Origin: Omphalotus guepiniiformis
Taxonomy: Eukaryota > Basidiomycota > Agaricomycetes > Agaricales > Omphalotaceae
DNA length: 64,000 nucleotides
Assembly: GCA_028554645.1 (NCBI GenBank)
Contig: JAQOOI010000075.1
Coordinates: 496,001 to 560,000 of the forward strand
Direction: 5' to 3'
The number at the start of each line of letters is the position of its first letter. The stretch's first letter is position 1. Under the pieces are notes generated by a model. The model worked only from the letters and a program-made list of their open reading frames with translations. It was not told the origin of the DNA and searched no databases. The position numbers and the translations under genes were made by a program. Positions 11,154-21,603 of the stretch are shown here, piece by piece.

Positions 11154-12028
11154 CTACTGCTCAAGTAGCTTGGTTACTTCAGAGTCGATGGCTTCGGGTG
11201 TTGTCGTTGATGCCCATCGATGAACAACTCTGCCTTTCTTGTCAATGAGGAACTTCTCAAAGTTCCACTGTGAAAAGTGTATGCTCAGCGAGGATACCAA
11301 TTGCTTTCTATGTCAAGACGCACCTTGATCCGAGTAAGACCCAGAATTCCTGACTTCTCACCCTTCAACCATTTGAAAACTTCGTTGGTCTTATCTCCGT
11401 TAACATCAGACTTCTTCATAAGAGGGAAAGTGACGCCATGGTTAACGGTGCAAAATTCAGCTACAGCGGCATCGTCGAGGGGTTCCTGACCACCAAACTT
11501 CGGGATAGGTGGCGTATGTCAGATAAAGTATGGACGTAAGAGCAGGGCCGCACCTGGTTGCATGGGAAGCCCAGAATGATAAAGCCACGCTCCTTGTACT
11601 TGTCATAGAGGGCTTGCAGACCTAAACGAAAGATTACCCTCAATCACTGATGTCAAAAGAGATCCACACGCCTTTGTATTGAGGAGTAAAACCGCTACGA
11701 AATGCAATCGGCTTGTGTCATATTCACGGAACACAGAAGATATTCACCATGCAGAAGCAGTGTTTACAATGAGTACGACCTTTTCCTTTAGATCCGCAAA
11801 ATCGTAGGTTTTGTTTCCAGGCAATTCAGCCTTCAGAGAGTAAAATCCTGATTCAGACATCAAGCTTGGTCGTGATACAGATACTGAATCCGGGGGTACA
11901 GTAAAGTTCCGCTTAAAAGTGTAAGCAGAAGACCGGGGGATAAGACTTAGTAGATGATAAGAAGAAAGATGGCGTGAACAATAAACAAAATTGCTCAAAC
12001 GGCCAGTGATGACCATGAGCAAGTTCAA
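11154..12028 (-). CDS. GPX: glutathione peroxidase (cysteine type)
   Basis: This is a thioredoxin-fold peroxidase that reduces hydrogen and lipid peroxides, using glutathione or thioredoxin. Exons are 12028-11748, 11694-11672, 11621-11554, 11497-11324 and 11267-11154. The catalytic Cys is in [14 protein letters not shown], and its codon is split by the first intron. The Gln is in GFPCNQFGGQEP and the Trp-Asn pair in IKWNFEKFL, so the tetrad is complete; Cys replaces selenocysteine. From 12028 the protein has 219 residues with a 56-residue Arg/Ser-rich extension resembling a mitochondrial presequence. From the internal ATG at 11860 ([16 protein letters not shown]) it has the usual 163. The second intron has a GC donor (GCGTGT). 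Both starts may be used. Confidence 0.94.
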
Positions 12029-12133
12029 CTATTCCAGAATATTCACTCGGCCTCGGGCGGAAGCAATATCACGTAAGTTAAGAGTTGCAGTGTCTACATA
12101 GATATTTAGTTATTATCGCGAGTATGCTCTGTA

Positions 12134-15100
12134 CTACTGGATATGCGCTAAAGTTTCCAGACCCTCTTTTACCAACTTTCGGAAACGACGTTGACGCAGT
12201 CGATACTTCGGGCGAGCAAGATCGAAACCCAACGACTTGATCAAAGATTTGTACTGCTGAGGTCGACGGGATAGCACGGCGTGGAATGCATGAGTGCCCA
12301 ACCTAGAGGCAGGTGCGTCAACAAGGGCTGTATCACTGACTAGGATTCATCAACCTACCATATGACATCTAGCTTCTGAATATTCACGATTGCATCATTT
12401 TCTTTTGCGATTTTATTCATTGCTTTGCTGCGTAGAGTGGCATAGCAATAGACCAGCATCTGCCGTACCGTATCTAGTTTACAGGTGTTCAGTGGCCCAC
12501 TAAGAGTTAGAAGAGAACAGTTCGCACTTTCAATAAATCGACTGTTTTTTCTCCCCTTCGTAGCCCAATCGCAAAGATAGGCATGCATTTTCATTGCTGA
12601 GAGCAAAAAATTTTGATAAATATTCAGATGCACGACATATTCGGAGTTGAGGGCAGAATCTGCGTAGATGACATGACTCCTCGTTTTTGCAAGCCTGAAG
12701 CCAATCCTGAATTAGTGACCTGAACGAGAGCGTAATGCGCGATGCTCACTGCAGCATTTTGTTCAGAAATGATACACCAGATCGACGCCCACGATCAATT
12801 GTCAACGTATTGACCAATGCTGCAGTACCGTTAGGCCCGATAAAAAGGAAATGGCAATAATTTCACTTACGGAAGCCACCATACCGAGTGTAATCAACAG
12901 AGACGGAAAGGTTCTTCATGTGAATCATATATCCGCACCAAGGGAATGCTGCATAACACTATAGTTCATTCAGAATTCAACCACCACATCGACACACTCA
13001 CCTTGGTGATTTGGCATTGTGACATTCATAATTTGTTCATCGTAGTCGAAGTTAGTCAAAGTTTTATCCCTGGATATGAAGCAGCCATACTCCGGGTGAC
13101 CTGGAAGAAGGTAAGCAACAAGTGACAAAGAATGTGTCTTACGCGCCTTGATTCATCATCTGCAAGAAGCCCCTGGCTTTGGTCAAGCTCGTGGTGATAA
13201 AGAGATAGTCATCGGTGACTCTCATCAACAACTAACAAGGATAATGTTAGTACGCAGTCAACATATTGTGCTCAGAGACCACATACACTTTGCAGGTCGT
13301 GAGAGAAGTTTTCATTCCGTCTCTCCAAGTCACCATAGAAAAAAGAACAAAGCAGCGTGGATATACTAGATCCTTGAGGAATTCCGACAACCTGTCGATA
13401 GTAGTCTGTGCCAATCTACTGAGCCGTAGGTGTCTGCAAAACTGAAGTATCTTGAGATGAATGCGCACCTTTACTATGTTATCGCTGATGTGTTGTTCCA
13501 AAAGCTCTAATACTTCCCTTCTTTTCGAGCCAGGATGCACGAGCTATAGCAGTATGAAAATCAGTGGCTGCAATTGTCAACTTCAAGTTAACGACAGTTA
13601 CTTGATCCACAAATATTATATGGCGGAGCGATCCCGCCAACTCAGTAGCATACTTCAAGAAATGGGGATGGTCGTCTAAACGGACTCTTAGAACAGACAA
13701 GCAACGCCAAAAGAAATGCGAGTGTACATGCCATCAGGTATAGCCTTCTTGATGTGCGACCGCCTTGTCCTGCCCGCAGCAGAACTAACTTGTCCAAAGC
13801 GCTGATTCAGGTAGCCATCCTATGTGAAGGTACATTCTGAGCTCCAGGCGCCCACCGCATGTGTACTGACGTTACCTCAGATATCAACTCACGCAAAATT
13901 TCGAGCAGCTTTGTTTGCTCTATTGTGTCGAAGCAAGCCTGAACGTCCATTTTCACAAAGTAAAGCTTCGGTCTGTGCTGCTTTCAGTGTGACGACTCCA
14001 GCGAGAAAACGACCACCGACAATGTGCCATCAGGTGATTGTGCCAAGAGTCTGAGCTTGTATGCCTTCAGTCTGCCATAAACATCATCGGCACTGAAGAT
14101 AGAGGCTCCTAGAAGATGAGGTCGACGTTCCTGATCAAGAGAGTTATCACCGCTTTCACAAAATTATGGACAAGGAAAGACAGGATACCTTCTCGTACGA
14201 TAGAATCTGGAAAGCAACTTGCAAGATTTGGTTGATAGATCTTTCGACACGGGAAAATTGGCCCTGTTCAAAACCTCGTACGTGAGCCGAAGCTAATATC
14301 TAGGATGGCAGTTATAAGGTGAAAATACCGATTTGGAAGGTTGTTTCCGACGTTGGTTGACGATTGGGCGCACACCAGTTTTCTTCGGTAATAAGCGAAC
14401 AAAGGAGAACCCCAGCCGACGCTGACGAAGTATTTCGTTGGCATCTGCCTGCGACATCTTCTCGAAAGTCCCGGATGTCAGTCGTTCGACGAGGGGGGCG
14501 CAAAGCACTTCCCAGTCGTCCAACCGGAAGTACAACGCATGATTCCGAAAGGCGGCTGATTCCGTGACATAGAACGTTGTCTGATGATGTTATGGGCTTT
14601 CATGTTTTCGGATGGTCAAAGGAGCACCTACCCTGAGAAGCGATACTATGAAAGAGTCGAAGAACCAGAACATAAAATCCTCTAACAGCTCTCGTCGCTT
14701 GAGTGAGTCGGTCACAGAAACCCTAGCCTGAGCCTGTCCATTCCCTCGGGGCATGAGCCATTCACAGTCAGATGTACTGAATCTCTGGAGTATGTGGTGC
14801 AAGGATAAGGTTTCATATCGACGACAGCCGATATAATCCCTCAGATCTGCATTGGACATGTCAATCGGAAATGAAGAAGTGTGACTTGTGAACATACATT
14901 GACATATCGTCCTAAAATTGGCCGCAGAACCCCAGAAGCGTTTGGGAATGACCGCCTTGGTCACAAGAACGACATAACGATACACCTGAACATTCCTTCA
15001 GTCAGATGCAACAGTCTCATTAAAATGCGCGCACCTCATCGTGACTACAGCAGAACTCGGCGAAACGAGGTTTATTTCGCGTGTGTTCACGAGCCTGGGA

Positions 15101-16856
15101 CATGCCAGAAGGTAATATGGAATTACCCGCCGAATCCAGGGAGACTCGTCCAATACTAGAGGAGTTCTGTGACCGTACTTGTGATAGATGCTCGGACATC
15201 AATTCCTGATACGTTTGTTGAGTTAACACACGCACACAACAAATTACAATACTTGACCGACCAGAATGATGCTGCTATCCAGAGTATCGGATGGCGATGG
15301 CCCCGCTATCTAGTTACTAGTTTAACCCCTAGAGATTGACCAGTGCAATGGAATCACCTTTGAGGGGCAACTAGCATCACGCAGAAGCTTATATTTGCAC
15401 TTCCCGTGCCTCCATATCAACTTATCCAATACGGGTAGCGTCTCCTTCAGCCGCTTCGGTGTCTTGCAAGGGCCCAGTTTCTAGAATAAGCTTTTAAAAG
15501 AGGCCATACACAAAACAAGGATTATGCGTACCTGTATTTCTAGATCTCTATCGACAAAGTCGGGTATTTTATACGGTTCATACTTCGAGACTTGAAAGTG
15601 AAAGGGACTTGCGAGACCATACTGTCTGGGAAATATGTACTTCGCTATTCGCCGGGCCCCGTCCAATTGCTTAGGGGATTCACTTTCGGGAATCCAGCCG
15701 GACTTCAGGGGTCGATACGAAGGATGAAGTCTGTTCAGAATATCTGTTGGTCGCATCAGAGAAACTAGACCAGGAACAAAAGGGAAATCTGTATCTTACG
15801 ATTAGGATGCAAGCCCACGATGATATGTTTTGTATTAGGGATGTACAGAGGACGGGAATAGAACAGCCTTGGCCGAATGACAGACACCTCCACAGGAGAA
15901 CGTCTTGCAGAAAGTAAGTACCGTCAAGTGAATGTCAGGACTTACTTACATTACTGTCTTGACGTCCCGAGGCCTTTGGCCAAACGCAGATAATGCGTCT
16001 ACCTTCAGACGCTTAGAGCGTCTTCCTGAGGGAGAATCATCCGACAAAGGCCTCTTAATTCCAGTGCGTGCCTTCGTTGATTCCTTTGTGCTATCTGCGA
16101 CCCGCTTAGAACCCACCAAGTCGAACAAGTGTTGGCCGGTCATTTGACAAAGACAGTCATTTGGTAAGGACATGAAAATGGATGTCTCGGTGAGCAGATG
16201 AATCATGGCATCACTCCCAATCCTGAAACGCGTTCTCTGAGAGACACACAGAAACAAACTGTGGCATTGACGTACCGTTGTAGTAGCATATCCCACTCAG
16301 GTGCTTGAAGAGCGGTGACAATAGTATTCACATAGCGATTGATAACACCGTTGCGCGATACGGGCTTCTTCCATTGCTCACCCTTTTCAGCACCCTGCGC
16401 AGGTTTTCCTTTCAAAACTAGTGTGATGATTTACAAGAGACAGCTATTCGCACCAGTTGATAGCCGTTTGTAATAATGTGAAGCGGTGCTTTACTCTTTA
16501 GTAACATTTCTTGCGACCTATCTATAATCTGCACACTATCAGCATTTGGAATGGCGCAGGGGCACATTCGAGCGCAATCTCACCTCTCGCATATCTGTCA
16601 TCGGTTGGGGGTGTGCCTGCAGGAGTTTGGTAACCGGATATCCCGCGACGTACGATTCATCGAGAAGAGTATCCAGTTCAGGAGAAACATCCAAGTCAGA
16701 AAATGAAAATGGCAGTCCCTCATGCGCGTCAAGGTCATTTGCGGATGCCTTCAGCACATCTTCTAGATACTGTCGCAATGTTCGAACGATTGGAAAGTGG
16801 TCTCTGAGTATAGACAGACTGAGTCGAGGTAGTGTCCTGACAGTACTGTCGGCCAT
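12134..16856 (-). CDS. TERT: telomerase reverse transcriptase
   Basis: This is the catalytic subunit of telomerase, split by about fifteen short introns. From the 5' end I see N-terminal (TEN-like) sequence from the ATG at 16856, a GQ/T-region with HIITNGYQL near 16460, and the CP-like YIFPRQYGL near 15630. Next come motif 1/2 (FVRLLPKKTGVRPIVNQRRK, about 14400-14345), motif A (VKMDVQACFDTI, near 13950, catalytic Asp), motif B' (GIPQGSSISTLLCSFFYGDL, near 13370) and motif C (RVTDDYLFIT, DD at 13208-13213). Motifs D/E are near 13060-12960, and a C-terminal extension ends ...RRFRKLVKEGLETLAHIQ. All three catalytic aspartates are present and I see no obvious in-frame stop in the catalytic core. 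One junction near 16410-16455 does not join in frame with a simple GT-AG intron, so the exact 5' exon set is uncertain. An alternative upstream ATG lies at 16928. Confidence 0.92.
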
Positions 16857-17037
16857 GATGAAGCCACTCAGAATTCTAATTTGTTGATTTTGGCCCTTTG
16901 GGAGTTGTCCAAGTTCTGTTCTCGCCAAAACGCGACAATGTCACGTGTCACGGGACTCTGTCACTTTGGTGTCACAGCGTGGGATGGCGTGAGACCTCTC
17001 GTCTCAAAGTCTTCCTTAACTATCGATGCCTTTAAGA

Positions 17038-17112
17038 ATCGGATACGGTGCCTCATGTTCAATGCTAATGTCTTCTTATGTTTCTAACGATGTCTTGTTA
17101 TGATCGGATACG
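17038..17112 (+). repeat. 10-base direct repeat bounding a 65-base disruption of the start region
   Basis: ATCGGATACG occurs at 17038-17047 and again at 17103-17112. The first copy ends an expected N-terminus that starts at ATG 17026 (MPLRIGY); the second leads directly into VREHFSSPLL. Deleting exactly one repeat unit (65 bases) restores a perfect in-frame MPLRIGYVREHF. The interval begins with GT and contains CTAAC like an intron, but has no AG at its 3' end. Confidence 0.75.
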
Positions 17113-18392
17113 TACGGGAACACTTCTCTTCTCCCCTCCTTCAGTTCGCACAAGCCGATGAAGGTCGTACATTCACTTTGGTGGAATGCCCAAGTAATTT
17201 GGTCTTTCAAGATGGGGTTTGCGCTCTAAAATATACATAGGCGGCACTGGACAGCTAATATCTCGCCTTACGAAAGACGAGATTGATGTAGCCATGCAAG
17301 TTTCTGGATATATTGAATGAAAGATGCAGTTATTAAATGGCGGGTGACTCGATAGTGCCCTAACTGATCCCCTCATATCTGGGATTGCAAATGGATCGAA
17401 AGCGTACAAACTCGTAGGGAGCTATGTGACGACCCCTCTTAACTGGTATGTCGTTAGCGATCTCGATAGTACCGACTCTCACTTTGGACAAATAGGGCTG
17501 TAATCACAGGCAAGGACAGTAAGTTCGATAGCATCAGCGACCTCAAGGATACAACCATAGGTATATCTCGCATCGGAAGGTATACTTTTTATATTAATCA
17601 AAGTTCTGATCTTGGTGTGCTGATACTTGTCTTAGTGGAAGCCAGACTATGGCATATGTAATGGGTTTCCAACAAGCCTGGCAGCCTGAGAGCATGAAAT
17701 TCAAAAGTCAGTTCTCAATCTACTGCCTGGGCATTACCTAAAACTCCGTTGTTCAGTCAACAACGATATTCGAGGATTGATCGACTCGGTCAACGATGGT
17801 TCTACAAGCGCCTTCATGTGGGAATGGTTCACCACCAAACCTTTCCTTGACGCTGGGGAAGTCCGCTTTGTAAGTGTAGATCCACTTTACACTCCGTAAT
17901 GCTAATCACCTACATCAATTCGAAGATCGGTTCGGTCCCCACTCCATGGCCGTCCTGGCTCATCGCTGCTCAGCCCTCCACGTCCGCGAAAGCTTTGAAA
18001 GAGTTTCTAGCGACCTTGTCGACTTATGTTCACTCCTTCAACTCAGAAGAGTCTCGTTCCACGAAGAACTTAGAGTTCATCGAATCCGCGTTTGGCTACC
18101 CAGAAGAGGATATACAAGTATGTTTGTTTGTTGTCGCAATGATCGTGTCCAAACGGTGTTTCTTTCTTGTAGGCGTGGATGAAGACAGTAGGGTATCCTG
18201 AAGATTGCTTGACGATTCCCAAGCAGGTTTTAATTGAAACTCTAGAGTCAGTTACTGTCTGGTGTTGAAAGCTGCAGTCCAGTACTCACCTGAATGATCA
18301 GTGTTCTCGAGAAGGCAGGCGTAGTCAAATCTCCTGAAGGAGGATTTGACATCCAGCAATTCGTTGATACCAACGTTACCACATTGAAGTGA
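17100..18392 (+). CDS. periplasmic-binding-protein-like (type 2) protein, Ca3427/NMT1-like fold
   Basis: The protein resembles the fungal family built on a bacterial-type substrate-binding fold (Candida Ca3427, SsuA/THI5-like). Exons are 17100-17193, 17241-17295, 17356-17445, 17496-17579, 17636-17706, 17757-17869, 17926-18117, 18173-18246 and 18302-18392, giving 287 residues. Family signatures are YVREHFSSPLLQFAQ, GTGQLISRLTKDEIDVAI, ALTDPLISGIANGSKAYKL, SGSQTMAYVMGFQQ and WEWFTTKPFLDAGEVR. The second intron uses a GC donor (GCAAGT at 17296). The ligand is unknown. The 5' end is odd: the expected start MPLRIGY lies at 17026, separated from the rest by a 65-base interruption bounded by a 10-base direct repeat, so translation probably starts at 17100 (MIGYVREHF). 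Confidence 0.85.
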
Positions 18393-18569
18393 GGATCAGT
18401 AAATGGGAATTGTTAATCGTTGATACAAGAAGGACATAAATTGTAACTATGTAGTATCTCTGCAGTGTACAAATTGAAATTAGATGTATACATTGGATAT
18501 TTGTGAAGCATTATGGATTGTGTACAAAAACAGTGCAAGAGAGCATTACCATTACTCAGGACCCAAAGG

Positions 18570-19582
18570 TTATGCCTCTAACACAGCCGTGTCCGATTTC
18601 TTGTCCTTATTCAAGAAACCTGTATGTAACTAAGAAAAAGTTGACGAGCAGTTGCTAGTGACCAACGTACCTCTCAGTTTCTGATTGTGAGCTTTCTCAC
18701 GTTCTGCATCGATTGCTTTGAAACGTGCAACCTCCGCGTCGACGATAGCGGCATCTGTAAGAACTGATTATACCTCTTCATCGAGGGAAGCATACATGCT
18801 CAACACACCAGAAGGGTTCTTCTCCTTTAGTTCATCAAACTGCTTGTAGCATTTGGTGAGATACCCCTGCTCCCCTAGTGCCTTTGCTTTACGGAACATA
18901 GCCTTGTAGTTTTTGTCATTTTTCGCTAAGGCCTATGATCACAAATAGTGAATTACAGGCATGGTACACGAGGGGGGGAAACAAGATTGAACCGGACTGA
19001 CCTTCGTTGCGGTTTCTTGTGCACGTTTCCAATTACCATTCTTCATGTGGCACGCAGACATATTCGCGTAAATCTTCTCGACAATTACATCTACCTGGAT
19101 CACAGCCAGCCGAAACGGAAGAGATAGTTACGGATGAGTCCTTATCAGGTGGTTTCTGAGGAATCGGCCTACCTCAGTTTTCTCATTTATCGCGTCGGCG
19201 TCCCTGGGTTGCGGCGTCGGTGCCAGTCCTATAGACTGCAATGCGCTCCTAAAATCAAGCGACAGTCAGGGAATCCAGCTCGCTGGCAGCTTAGTTCAAC
19301 GCGCTCGGCGCCACTCACTTGTCCAATCCTAGCAAATGCGCCAAAGCCTTGCATGTAGACAAGAGACAGTTAGATGCCGTCGCAATACCTCATTCTTGAC
19401 AACATTATTTACCACATGGTAGGAAATCAGAGCTATCCAAATTCACATATGCTTCAATAGACGATGAGAATGATACGATACGCCTCATGCATACCTGCTT
19501 TTATGTCCCCGTTTTTGAAAGCCTGATCTCCTGCCTCCTTCTGTTGCTTTGCGAAATCAATTTTCTCCTCTACCGATTTCAT
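18570..19582 (-). CDS. small tetratricopeptide-repeat protein
   Basis: This is a 187-residue protein in eight exons: 19582-19495, 19432-19413, 19347-19319, 19248-19173, 19094-19002, 18932-18809, 18754-18671 and 18619-18570. It starts MKSVEEKIDFAKQQKEAGDQ, followed by AFKNGDIKAALISYH, which is TPR helix A/B. Two more TPR units are visible at MSACHMKNGNWKRAQETA and KALAKNDKNYKAMFRKAKAL, followed by a charged helix EKNPSDAAIVDAEVARF. TPR units are protein-protein docking modules; this architecture is found in co-chaperone-like fungal proteins (TTC9/FKBP-TPR type). No catalytic domain is present. The partner is unknown. Exons of only 20 and 29 bases are unusual but are needed to keep the repeat pattern. 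Confidence 0.84.
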
Positions 19583-19784
19583 GTTTATCTGTACAGCGAG
19601 GGATGTCTGTGGCAAGAGAGAAGTACACGTTTTAGCGGGAGGCAAATCATGACCGGGGAACAGGCAGGTCGCTTATGTGGTCGTGTTTACACACCGAAAC
19701 ATTTCTTCAACAACCATCGACAGGGAGCGGAACCCACTGCGGAACTATACGTTGAACTAGCAGGCCAACCTATTCTCTTTCGCC

Positions 19785-20134
19785 ATGTCGATGCTAGCAA
19801 ATATCATAGGTTTCTCTTTGTTCGGACTGGCAGCTCGGTTCGGTCAGCTTGGGATTCAGAAACGCAACCTGTTCGATAGTATGTGCTATTCTCTTCATAC
19901 ACAAGCCTTGGATTCACCAGAGTTGTTTGATTTGAACCATATAATCTTACCGGACATGCCATTGCTATGGGTGCTTTTGGCTACGGAGGTTACTGGGCAT
20001 ACAGATGGGACCAGAAGGCGGCTGTTCTCATCCAGGAAAGGAAAGCCGAGCTTGCAGCGCGGCGGAAAGAGCGGTTAGAGAAGGTCGAGGCTCTTGAGGA
20101 GAAGCTCACGAGCGAAGGAAAATTACAACATTGA
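19785..20134 (+). CDS. small mitochondrial-type membrane protein, intron with abnormal 3' end
   Basis: Exon 1 (19785-19878) encodes MSMLANIIGFSLFGLAARFG then QLGIQKRNLFD. Exon 2 continues NLTGHAIAMGAFGYGGYWAY, then a coiled, charged tail (AAVLIQERKAELAARRKERL...) to the stop at 20132-20134. That makes 94 residues with two hydrophobic segments and a helical C-terminus, like small mitochondrial inner-membrane or complex I accessory proteins of basidiomycetes; I cannot name it with certainty. Joining the two halves in frame needs an intron from GTATGT (19879) to about 19943, but the expected AG there reads TA. The only nearby AG (19919-19920) leads into another frame that stops at 20078. Either splicing is abnormal, the assembly has an error, or the gene is damaged. 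Confidence 0.6.
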
Positions 20135-21603
20135 AGGTGTCTCCGCGACTTCATTTATGTATACGTGACATACCATTTCTTATGAAGCTGCGGTACCCGG
20201 TCTGACGCCGAAGGATTTCAAAGTATAGAGCGCCCCATGGGTTGACACCAAATGAATGTACACAGGGAATATAACTCTCTTAGTGGGTGAACCCAGTCAA
20301 AACTCTCACATAAATGGCATGGAACATGGCTACTGTTGCGTTGCTGTGATAAGCTAAGTGCTACTGGTGACATAACCAGGCGCGACGATCGTGTTGTCGC
20401 GCTGAATCATGCATGTTACGCCGTAACATCTCTCCAGCAGCCTAAAAACCCCCGGTTGCAGGTTGAATTAGTGTCACCTCCTCACCTTAAGTATTCTTCC
20501 TATTGTCTCCGATGTCGGGAGCGCGTATGGCTGAGTTCCCCATACGCTATTTGTTTTCTTATTGATAGATTTCTTGCCTAGATATGATTCTGTGACTCGA
20601 TATGTCTAGAATTAAAAGGTTTGTCACAATTCACGCTTCTATGCACTGCGTCAATTGTCAGGAACAGCGGCGGAATTTGACTCGAGTTCGAGGATAGGAA
20701 ATGGTAATGCCATTCGTGCATCTATTGTCACTAGTTCTATGCTTCTGCGTATTTCTTGTTCTACCGGACACATCTCGTCCGATTCGGTGAGATCGGGGGT
20801 GTTATATATGGGGCCATGAGGATCGCATCAGTTTCAGAGGTGTAGTCGTTACCTCGCATCCCCTTCAGTCCTTGACTCGACGATTTGACAACCTGACAAT
20901 TTGTCTTTGGATGAACAATTGTCGGTGATACGAGCTGTTTGGTGCGGGTGGTCCATGCTTGATATTGTCATATCTGCTTTTGGGCGGGCCTTAGATTGCT
21001 CTACCTTGCTCAGGCGGCGTCTACATGCATCCCTGGAGTCAGCGTGCTCCACCGGGAGTACGTATGTTCACGGCGAATCGGCGGTGTATTAACTCAAAGC
21101 TGCCCATTTGGGACGCTGTTTTGCAGCGCTTAGGTCCCACTGCGCAGCGCAGGGTACTGTTCTGGACTTGGACATTCAGGAGGTTGCCTAACGCCATCGT
21201 TCCGAGCTACATGGGCCCCAATCGGTTTGTACGATCCGCACTAGAGGCATATTGAACAGACCGAACTGAAGGAAAGCGGGATTCGAAAGGCGGTGGACAT
21301 AAGGCATGCTGTAGATGTTTTCGAGAGTACCTCTCAGTCGCTATGTTACGAGATGGATGCCGTTTTCTGTGCACAATTTAGGGCAGTGAAATACTTACGG
21401 GGAGACATACTTACGAACGAGGATGAAGGGAACAGAGAGATGAGAGTGAGATCTGGATCGACAAATATCCCCGAAAAGCAGAGCTTCGCTTTGGCATTAT
21501 TTGCGCGGGTAAATTGAAACTCCGCCCGGGCAAAGAGAGAAAACAAGAGATGGAATTGCATAACACGTGTTGACCGTGTCTCGTTTTCCCTCTCCCCACC
21601 ATC
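20135..21603. other. gene-poor stretch, nothing recognised
   Basis: No coding gene is supported on either strand across about 1.5 kb. Short frames (for example 20336-20581 and 21025-21255 on the plus strand) lack conserved motifs. A 7-base inverted repeat (GCGCGAC...GTCGCGC) sits at 20380-20402. The right-hand end is presumably promoter and leader of the next gene. Confidence 0.5.

Noticed and set aside
19921..20078. Second exon of the small membrane-protein gene using the AG at 19919-19920
   Set aside because: It leads into a frame without conserved content, whereas the alternative frame to 20134 continues a typical small mitochondrial protein.
20380..20402. Small GCGCGAC/GTCGCGC inverted repeat
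   Set aside because: Seven-base arms occur often by chance, and no gene end or T-run is next to it.
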